DNA of 7,647 nucleotides from an uncultured Lachnospiraceae bacterium (GTDB lineage Bacteria; Bacillota; Clostridia; Lachnospirales; Lachnospiraceae). The stretch spans positions 1 through 7,647 of the forward strand of contig CADCPJ010000238.1 of NCBI GenBank assembly GCA_902803245.1. Direction: 5' to 3'. The notes below the pieces were generated by a model, which did not search any database, was not told the DNA's origin, and saw nothing but the letters and a program-made list of their open reading frames with translations. A program made the position numbers and the translations under genes. Shown here in pieces: positions 1-5,465 of this stretch; the first letter of the stretch is position 1, and the number at the start of each line of letters is the position of its first letter.

Positions 1-1779
1 ATGCATCTCGACAACTCCTTCGGTAAGAGCGGCGAGCTGCACTGCACCTTCCACCATCACGAGCAGGCCGCGGCGATGGCCGCGGAAGCCTATGCCAGGG
101 TGGAGAACAGGCCGGCCTGCGTCCTCGTAACGACGGGCCCCGGTGCCACCAACGTGCTGACCGGCTGCCTCTGCGCATGGATGGAGTCGATCCCGGTCCT
201 CATCATCTCCGGTCAGGCGCGCTATGCCACGACGGTGCGGAGCATGGGCCTTTCCTTGCGCTCCACCGGCATCCAGGAGTACGACATCACGAAGAGCGCG
301 TCTCCTATGACAAAGTACGCCGTGCTCATCGACAGGAAGGAGGACGTCCGGTACTGCCTCGAGCGCGCACTCCATCTCATGAGGAGCGGCCGCAGAGGCC
401 CGGTCTGGCTCGACGTCCCCCTCGACATCCAGAGCGCGGACATCGATCCCGGCTCGCTTAGAGGCTACGACCCCGCGGAAGATCCGTCCGAGACGATTCC
501 CGCCCTTGACCCCGGGCTCATTCCCCCTATACTGGAAAAGCTCCGCACCGCCTCCCGCCCCGTCCTCTTCGGCGGATACGGCGTGCGCGCAGCCGGAGCG
601 GCGGACGAATTCCGCGAGCTCTCCATGCTTCTCGGCATCCCGGTCCTGACCGGCATGTCCAGCGTGGATCTCGTTCCCGAGAACTGGCCTTATTACGCGG
701 GCCGCACCGGCATGAGCGGAGACCGCGGCGGCAACCTCACGATGGCCGGAAGCGACCTCTTCCTCTCCATCGGCAGCCGCCTCAGCTTCATCCAGACCGG
801 CTACAACTACAAGGACTGGGCGAGAGCCGCCTTCACGATCATAAATGAAATCGACCCCGAGGAGCTTCGAAAACCAAACCTCCACGTGGATCTCCCGGTC
901 ATCGCCGATGCGAAGGAATTCCTTGCAGCGCTGATCGCGGCGCTAAGAGAAAATGGTGCCGCCCCCGATCACCCGTACTGCGAAAGTGCCGCGCCCTGGA
1001 CCAGGCGCTCGACAGCGCGCCATGCGAAATACCCCTCCGTCACGGAGGCGGAGCTCGCTCCCCAGGAGGACGGGCTCGCAAATATCTATGCATTTTTCAA
1101 GCATGTCTCCGATGAGATCCCGGAGGGCGAGCCCATGCTCGTCAGCGTCGGCCAGGCGCGCATGTGCGGGACACAGTCGTTCCAGGTCAAGCCGCATGGC
1201 CGCTTCTACACGAACTCCGCCACCGCTTCCATGGGATACGGTCTCCCCGCAGCCATCGGCCTCGCCCGAGCCTACGGAAACAGGACACCGATCAACCTCG
1301 CAAATGGCGAGGGCTGCATGATGATGAATCTCCAGGAGCTGCAGACCATCGTCACGAACCGCCTTCCGGTCCGCGTCTTCGTGCTCTGCAACGGCGGCTA
1401 TCACTCGATCCGTCAGACCCAGAGGAACTTCTTCGGCGATCCGCTCGTCGGCATCGGCCCCGAGAGCGGCGACCTGGATTTCCCCGCGGTCTCAAAGCTC
1501 GCCGACACATTCGGCTTTTCCTACGCGAGCTGCCTGAAAAATGAGACCCTCAGGGAGGACCTGGAAGCCGCCTTCGCGCTGCCTCTCCCCGCCCTCATCG
1601 AGGTGCAGCTGACCACGCTCCAGAAGATGGAACCCAAGTCCGCCTCCAGGAAGCTCCCGGACGGCACGATGGTCTCCTCTCCTCTGGAAGACATGGCGCC
1701 GTTTCTCAGCCGCGAAGAGCTCTCGCGCGAGCTGGAAATCCCTCTCACTAAGAGCGAGGCCGCCGGCTGGAACGCCTGA
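1..1779 (+). CDS. Thiamine-diphosphate enzyme, acetolactate-synthase fold, YerE-like (5' partial)
   Basis: Predicted cytosolic TPP-dependent carboligase/decarboxylase acting on pyruvate. The visible 592 residues hold the PYR domain (about 1-145) with the catalytic Glu at E21 in HHHEQAA and the GPGATN motif at 46-51. A central TPP_enzyme_M-like domain follows (about 170-315, IGSRLS near 257-262), then the PP domain (about 365-555). The metal/diphosphate motif is GEG at 436-438, instead of the usual GDG, with N464 and G466 in CNGGYHS. The C-terminus (LPDGTMVSSPLEDMAPFL) is a tail I associate with TPP enzymes of O-antigen and capsule loci rather than with biosynthetic IlvB. The Met at base 1 is probably internal: the family has about 25-30 more residues including a PGGG/TGGG segment just before MHL, so the true start lies off the window. 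Beside a glycosyltransferase it may make a branched deoxysugar as YerE does. That substrate is inference; a plain acetolactate synthase is less likely. Confidence 0.85.
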   Translation: MHLDNSFGKSGELHCTFHHHEQAAAMAAEAYARVENRPACVLVTTGPGATNVLTGCLCAWMESIPVLIISGQARYATTVRSMGLSLRSTGIQEYDITKSASPMTKYAVLIDRKEDVRYCLERALHLMRSGRRGPVWLDVPLDIQSADIDPGSLRGYDPAEDPSETIPALDPGLIPPILEKLRTASRPVLFGGYGVRAAGAADEFRELSMLLGIPVLTGMSSVDLVPENWPYYAGRTGMSGDRGGNLTMAGSDLFLSIGSRLSFIQTGYNYKDWARAAFTIINEIDPEELRKPNLHVDLPVIADAKEFLAALIAALRENGAAPDHPYCESAAPWTRRSTARHAKYPSVTEAELAPQEDGLANIYAFFKHVSDEIPEGEPMLVSVGQARMCGTQSFQVKPHGRFYTNSATASMGYGLPAAIGLARAYGNRTPINLANGEGCMMMNLQELQTIVTNRLPVRVFVLCNGGYHSIRQTQRNFFGDPLVGIGPESGDLDFPAVSKLADTFGFSYASCLKNETLREDLEAAFALPLPALIEVQLTTLQKMEPKSASRKLPDGTMVSSPLEDMAPFLSREELSRELEIPLTKSEAAGWNA

Positions 1780-1875
1780 TGCGGGCATACGCAGACAATG
1801 AATTCTGCCTGGTATCCCAGCAGCTCTGATGCGGGCATACGCAGACAATGAATTCTGCCCGGCATCCCGGCAGCT
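1776..1875. repeat. 50-bp tandem duplication over the TPP-enzyme stop codon
   Basis: Bases 1776-1825 are repeated at 1826-1875 with 47 of 50 identical (differences at 1810/1860, 1813/1863 and 1819/1869). The first copy begins inside the last codon and contains the TGA stop. A third, decayed start of a unit is visible at about 1876-1894 (13 of 19 matching). Each copy can fold: GCAGA pairs with TCTGC across an 8-base loop, and in copy one the stem extends outward through ATAC/GTAT and GGG/CCC with small bulges. There is no T-tract, so it is not an obvious intrinsic terminator. The 50-bp period is not a multiple of three. Confidence 0.9.
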
Positions 1876-1976
1876 CCGGCGCAGGCATGAGCAGTGAGCT
1901 CCGTCCGGTCACTCATGAGCGCATAGGAAAACATATCAAGACACACAATCACATATTAAGGTGAAAGGTGTAACAA
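1780..1976. other. Intergenic region between TPP enzyme and glycosyltransferase
   Basis: This 197-bp gap holds the second 50-bp repeat unit, a decayed third unit, and an imperfect inverted repeat at 1887-1916 (ATGAG-TGA against TCACTCAT with a 3-base bulge). From about 1921 it becomes AT-rich and leads to a good ribosome-binding site, AAAGGTG at 1964-1970, six bases before the ATG at 1977. I see no convincing -35/-10 pair and no small ORF that I would defend. Confidence 0.6.
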
Positions 1977-2945
1977 ATGAGCACAGAAAGAAAACTCCTG
2001 TCGGTAGTCATACCGACCTACAACGAAGAAGACAACGTCGTCCCCATGACGGAGACCCTCGTAAAGATCTTTGAAAATGACCTCCCTGAGTACGACTTCG
2101 AGATCATTTTCATCGACAACCACTCCAAGGACGGCACCCGAAAGCTTCTCAGGCAGATCTGCGCCAGGGACAAGAGGGTGAAGGCCATTTTCAATGCGAA
2201 GAACTTCGGCCAGCTCCGCTCCCCCGTCCACGGCCTCAAGTGCGCCTACGGCGACGCCGTCATCCGCCTCAACGCAGATTTCCAGGATCCGCCGGAGCTG
2301 ATCCCGACATTTGTCAAAAAATGGGAAGAAGGAAACAAGATCGTCATCGGCATCAAGAATAAGACCGAGGAAGGCAAGGTCATCGGCTTCGTCCGCAAGC
2401 AGTACTACAAGCTCCTCCGGAAGATCACGGACATCGGGCACATCGAGAACTTCACCGGCGTCGGGCTCTATGACAAGGCATTTGTCGATGTGGTCCGCAG
2501 CATTCACGACCCGATGCCCTATCTCCGCGGCATGATCGCCGAGCTCGGGTACGACTACGCGGCGATCCCCTACGACCGCCCGCAGCGCCGCGCCGGAAAG
2601 AGCAAGAACAACTACTACAGCCTCTACGACATTGCCATGACGGGCATCACGGCCTACTCGAAGGTCCCCTTAAGAATTGCGACCTTCGGCGGCATAATCA
2701 TCGGAATCGTCAGCTTCCTCATCGCGATCATCTACCTGATCTTAAAGCTCATTCACTGGGACTGGTTCCGCGCCGGCATCGCCCCGCTCATCATCGGCAT
2801 TTTCTTCATCGGCGGCGTGCAGCTCTTCTTCACGGGCTTACTCGGCGAGTACATCCTGTCCATCAACCAGCGCGTCCTCGACCGCCCGCTCGTCGTCGAG
2901 GAGGAGCGCCTCAACTTCGAAGACAACACACCCATCGTAGAATAA
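1977..2945 (+). CDS. Membrane-anchored family 2 glycosyltransferase (DPM1/GtrB-like)
   Basis: A 322-residue GT-A glycosyltransferase of the polyprenyl-phosphate glycosyltransferase type, which moves a sugar from a nucleotide donor to a lipid carrier or growing glycan at the inner face of the membrane. The start is LSVVIPTYNEEDN (8-20), the nucleotide-binding FIDNHSKDGT lies at 45-54, and the metal-site region is NADFQDPPE at 99-107. The family usually has DADxQDPPE, so the first Asp is Asn here while D101 and D104 remain. Two C-terminal membrane segments are clear (about 233-257 and 267-294), followed by a short acidic cytosolic tail. ATG at 1977 is chosen because AAAGGTG sits six bases upstream. 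The gene follows the TPP enzyme on the same strand after 197 bp and ends in the palindrome at 2944-2986. The sugar and acceptor cannot be read from sequence. Confidence 0.92.
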   Translation: MSTERKLLSVVIPTYNEEDNVVPMTETLVKIFENDLPEYDFEIIFIDNHSKDGTRKLLRQICARDKRVKAIFNAKNFGQLRSPVHGLKCAYGDAVIRLNADFQDPPELIPTFVKKWEEGNKIVIGIKNKTEEGKVIGFVRKQYYKLLRKITDIGHIENFTGVGLYDKAFVDVVRSIHDPMPYLRGMIAELGYDYAAIPYDRPQRRAGKSKNNYYSLYDIAMTGITAYSKVPLRIATFGGIIIGIVSFLIAIIYLILKLIHWDWFRAGIAPLIIGIFFIGGVQLFFTGLLGEYILSINQRVLDRPLVVEEERLNFEDNTPIVE

Positions 2946-2986
2946 AAAACGTGACATTGGGGACAGTCCCCAATGTCACGTTTTTT
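2944..2986. terminator. Perfect palindrome, probable bidirectional terminator
   Basis: Arms 2944-2964 and 2966-2986 are exact inverse complements (21 bp each) around the single base 2965. The core is GACATTGGGGACAGTCCCC, flanked by an A-run on the left and a run of eight T on the right (2981-2988), so transcripts from either side end in a GC stem followed by U. It starts within the TAA stop of the glycosyltransferase (2943-2945) and ends nine bases before the stop of the convergent epimerase gene (2996-2998), exactly where a shared terminator is expected. The GGGGAC-N-GTCCCC core also resembles REP-like palindromes seen in many Bacillota, so it may be a dispersed element recruited as a terminator; that part is from memory and unverified. 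Confidence 0.88.
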
Positions 2987-2995
2987 TTACCATAA

Positions 2996-3988
2996 CTACT
3001 TGACATTTTTCGATTTTTCTGCTTCGGCCATTTTCCGGATCCCCTCGGCAAAGGTCACCTCCGGCTTCCACCCGGTGTCCTCCCTGATCCGGGAAATATC
3101 CGCGCACAGGTGCATGACCTGCCGGTCCCCGTAAGGAACTTCGCCGAGTCCGACCTCAGCCCCCGGGGCCAGGACGTCCCTGATCTCAAGAATGTATTCT
3201 CTGAGCGGCCGCTCCTCCCCCGATGCAATCAGGTAGGTCGCCCCGTCTCTCCCTCTGTCTCCCACAGCATGGAGGGCTCGGGCGGCGTCTTCGCTGTTCA
3301 GGTAGTCCCACACCTGTTCGCCGGCTGTGGAAACCGGGCGCTCCCCATTTAAAAATGACCGCACAAGGTACGTCACAAGCGTCTTCTCGCCGTCATTCGG
3401 CCCGTACACGGACAGGATTCTCGTCCACACGTGCCGGATCCCGAGCTGCCTCGCGTACTCCCGTGTCATGTGTCCCGCGCAGAGCTTTGCGATGCCGTAG
3501 GCGTTTTCGGGGTGTGGGACGGTCTCCTCCGTGAGCCTTGCATCGGACCGGCCGTACTCCGCCTGCGATCCCGTTCCGACAAACAAAGAGCACCCGAGCC
3601 GCTTTGCCAGAGCCACGGCATCGAGGGCGTACTCCACGTTTTTGTTGTGAATGTACGGATCATAGCGGTCCTTTCCTTTCGTCCCGCCCCAGCTCAAGTG
3701 GTAAAAGACGTCGTACGGCTTGTCAGCGGTCCCGCTGCCGTCCGCCCGAAGCTCCTGCATCCCGCTGCCGTCCGCCCGATAGTCCTTGAGGTGCTCCAGC
3801 GAGCATTCCCGGATGGTGATCTTCGCACCGCATGCACTTTTAAGCTCTTCAGCCAGTTTCAGCACTCTCTCATTGTGATCAGAGCCCTCCCTAAGCAAAA
3901 TGAGGAGCTCCACGCCGCTCACGGCCAGCTCCCGAATCAACGCGCTTCCGACGACTCCCGATCCGCCTGTGATCACAGCCCGCTTCAT
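2996..3988 (-). CDS. NAD(P)-dependent sugar-nucleotide epimerase/reductase (extended SDR)
   Basis: A 330-residue extended short-chain dehydrogenase of the NAD-dependent epimerase/dehydratase family, cytosolic, acting on a nucleotide-linked sugar. The Rossmann glycine motif TGGSGVVG is at 7-14, the HLSW strand end at 97-100, the active-site serine/threonine region GTGSQAEYG at 138-146, and the catalytic YGIAK at 164-168 (Y164, K168). RILSVYGPND (190-199) is the usual segment after the active site. AGGAGA six bases before the ATG fixes the start. Residues 71-86 contain a duplicated RADGSG, an in-frame insertion in the loop after the third strand. It lies 164 bp downstream of the flippase, so it is probably part of the same surface-sugar locus. 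In yersiniose synthesis a reductase (YerF) follows the TPP enzyme, and this gene could play that part; equally it could be a 4-epimerase, 4-reductase or dehydratase. Confidence 0.88.
   Translation of the reverse strand: MKRAVITGGSGVVGSALIRELAVSGVELLILLREGSDHNERVLKLAEELKSACGAKITIRECSLEHLKDYRADGSGMQELRADGSGTADKPYDVFYHLSWGGTKGKDRYDPYIHNKNVEYALDAVALAKRLGCSLFVGTGSQAEYGRSDARLTEETVPHPENAYGIAKLCAGHMTREYARQLGIRHVWTRILSVYGPNDGEKTLVTYLVRSFLNGERPVSTAGEQVWDYLNSEDAARALHAVGDRGRDGATYLIASGEERPLREYILEIRDVLAPGAEVGLGEVPYGDRQVMHLCADISRIREDTGWKPEVTFAEGIRKMAEAEKSKNVK
3730..3779. repeat. 30-bp in-frame duplication inside the epimerase gene
   Basis: Twenty bases at 3730-3749 recur exactly at 3760-3779, a period of 30 bp. 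On the coding strand this gives RADGSG twice (residues 71-76 and 81-86), separated by MQEL. It sits between the strand ending CSLEHL and the strand DVFYHLSW, where this family tolerates loop length changes, so the protein is likely still functional. Confidence 0.85.
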
Positions 3989-4045
3989 ATGGATTCTCCT
4001 CTCCGACGTCTTTCCGTCCCCATAGTTCTTCTTTCACAGCTCCTG

Positions 4046-4201
4046 CTCATTCCTCACTCCGCCCGGCAGAATGCGGTCACTGCTCACTCCTTATTCCGCC
4101 CGGCAAAGTAAAGCCCCATGAGGATCACCGCCCGGCAGAATACGCTCACTTCTCATTCCTTATTCCGCCCGGCAAAGTAAAGCCCCATGAGGATCACCGC
4201 C
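4046..4201. repeat. 69-bp tandem duplication carrying the flippase 3' end
   Basis: Bases 4061-4132 match 4130-4201 at an offset of 69 with only four differences (4073, 4076, 4082, 4087 against their partners); 4083-4132 alone is 49 of 50. The right-hand copy is the true end of the flippase gene. The left-hand copy, downstream of its stop, repeats the codons for the last 15 residues (AVILMGLYFAGRNKE) and a stop. A third, partial and more decayed copy of the end sequence is at about 4046-4072. Because 69 is a multiple of three, the downstream copy lies in the same reading frame as the gene. Confidence 0.92.
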
Positions 4202-5352
4202 GCAATCCTCAGCGCATTTGCAATCAGCATGGCGCGCGAGAAGCCCATCATCCCGCCGGCCTTCCCGGATAGAAATGTCAGGAGCACAACCACTCCCATA
4301 TGAATGCCCTGCAGGAGAAGCTGCCAGTGCGCCCCTGAAAATGTCAGCACCACAATAAAGAGGTACGCCGAAAGAAGCGCAAGAATCTGCGTCAGGTTCA
4401 CGACCGTCAGGATGGGCCTCACATCTTCATAGAGCGGGGGATAAAAGAGCTTCACGAAGATCGGGGTTCCGACCTGGCAGAGCAGGAAGAATACGGCCGA
4501 AACGCCAAGGCCCGCCATCACATATTTCAGGAAGGTCGTCCTCGTCAGGCGCACTTTGTCTTTCGTCAGATAGGAAATGAGGATGGTGTTGATCGGGGCG
4601 ATGAAGAGCACAAGCGTCTTCCCGATGAGAGACGCCACGTAATACTGGGTTACCGCCTCGCCTCCCATGACATTTTTCAAAAACAGCCGGTCGTAGTTGA
4701 GAGTGAGGTTCGTCACCAGATAAGACAGGACCAGCAGGGATCCCTTCGCGGCGACCGCTCCGAAGACTTCGGATCTCCCGAAGAAATCCTTAAAAATGGA
4801 GCCCTTCAGCCACACGAACGCGAGCGCCGCCGCCTCCCCGATGAGGAAAATGACGAACCAGTTTCCCGTAAACCGGAACACCGCATACCCCGCGGCATAT
4901 CCCGCGCCGCACAAGGCATAGTAGATGAAATAGCTCCGGTAGTCGAGGCTGAGCCGGTACTCCACGTCGCCGTAGTAGCGGAAATTCGTGAGAAGAATGA
5001 GGATTCCGGTGAGCACAAATCCCCAGACCGCACTCTGGGAGGAGGCCGTCACAATGAGCGAGACCGCTATTCCAACTGCGCTCAATGCAAGGATGAGGAT
5101 GTTGTAGTCGCCGTTTTTGACAGGCATATCCCTGCGAAGCACGAGGCGGCTGTTATTCAGGGCCTGCCCGATGGATGGCCCCAGAATATTGACAAGGGCC
5201 ATGATGTAGAGCACCGTGCCGTTGTCCTTAGCTCCCAGCTCCGCGGCGAGACGGGGGTATACAAGAAGCTGCAGGATGCCATTTAACACGAGCGCCCCGC
5301 CGATTGTATACACCGTATTGACCGCTATTGTTTTCTGCTTCCCCACTTGCAT
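4153..5352 (-). CDS. Wzx-like polysaccharide flippase (MOP superfamily)
   Basis: A 399-residue polytopic membrane protein of the polysaccharide-exporter branch of the MOP superfamily, expected to flip lipid-linked glycan units across the cytoplasmic membrane. Hydrophobic segments lie at roughly 12-34, 46-64, 84-103, 108-123, 141-158, 165-182, 204-218, 240-261, 275-293, 312-336, 345-362 and 372-393, close to the usual 12. The N-terminal amphipathic start (NTVYTIGGALVLNGILQLLVYPRL) and NYDRLFL at 219-225 are typical of this family. The ATG at 5350-5352 is the only good start after an in-frame upstream stop, but its ribosome site is weak (AGATAGGT directly before it). It lies 83 bp after the cyclase gene and 164 bp before the epimerase gene. 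Its 3' end is tandemly duplicated. The exported substrate is unknown. Confidence 0.9.
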   Translation of the reverse strand: MQVGKQKTIAVNTVYTIGGALVLNGILQLLVYPRLAAELGAKDNGTVLYIMALVNILGPSIGQALNNSRLVLRRDMPVKNGDYNILILALSAVGIAVSLIVTASSQSAVWGFVLTGILILLTNFRYYGDVEYRLSLDYRSYFIYYALCGAGYAAGYAVFRFTGNWFVIFLIGEAAALAFVWLKGSIFKDFFGRSEVFGAVAAKGSLLVLSYLVTNLTLNYDRLFLKNVMGGEAVTQYYVASLIGKTLVLFIAPINTILISYLTKDKVRLTRTTFLKYVMAGLGVSAVFFLLCQVGTPIFVKLFYPPLYEDVRPILTVVNLTQILALLSAYLFIVVLTFSGAHWQLLLQGIHMGVVVLLTFLSGKAGGMMGFSRAMLIANALRIAAVILMGLYFAGRNKE

Positions 5353-5360
5353 ACCTATCT

Positions 5361-5465
5361 CATTCCCATCGCCCTTTCATCGCCCGCGCTGTCCCGGTGC
5401 TCCCTTAAGTCATCCTTTCCTGTCCCCATCGCACCTCAGTCGCCCGCGCTGTCCCGGTACTCCCT
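5361..5465. repeat. 60-bp duplication of the diguanylate cyclase 3' end
   Basis: Bases 5365-5405 match 5425-5465 (35 of 41 identical, including 18 exact bases from 5381), offset 60. The right copy is the true end of the cyclase gene (REYRDSAGD, stop at 5436-5438). The left copy, beyond the stop and before the flippase, encodes REHRDSAGD in the same frame. From the cyclase stop the frame stays open for 26 codons and then meets TAG at 5355-5357, two bases before the flippase ATG. Confidence 0.85.

Noticed and set aside
943..1404. Minus-strand reading frame opposite the TPP enzyme
   Set aside because: It covers the conserved PP domain of the enzyme in antisense and has no family features.
1887..1916. 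Intrinsic terminator after the TPP enzyme
   Set aside because: The inverted repeat is imperfect with a 3-base bulge and is not followed by a T-run.
3431..4111. Long plus-strand reading frame opposite the epimerase
   Set aside because: It is antisense to a clear SDR gene, shows no recognisable motif and runs into the duplicated intergenic DNA; it reflects GC-rich codon bias.
4153..4155. Recoded TGA (selenocysteine or Trp/Gly) linking genes to their duplicated ends
   Set aside because: The genes use TGG for Trp, reach normal family length at the TGA, and no SECIS-like element is evident; ordinary stops followed by tandem duplication explain the pattern.
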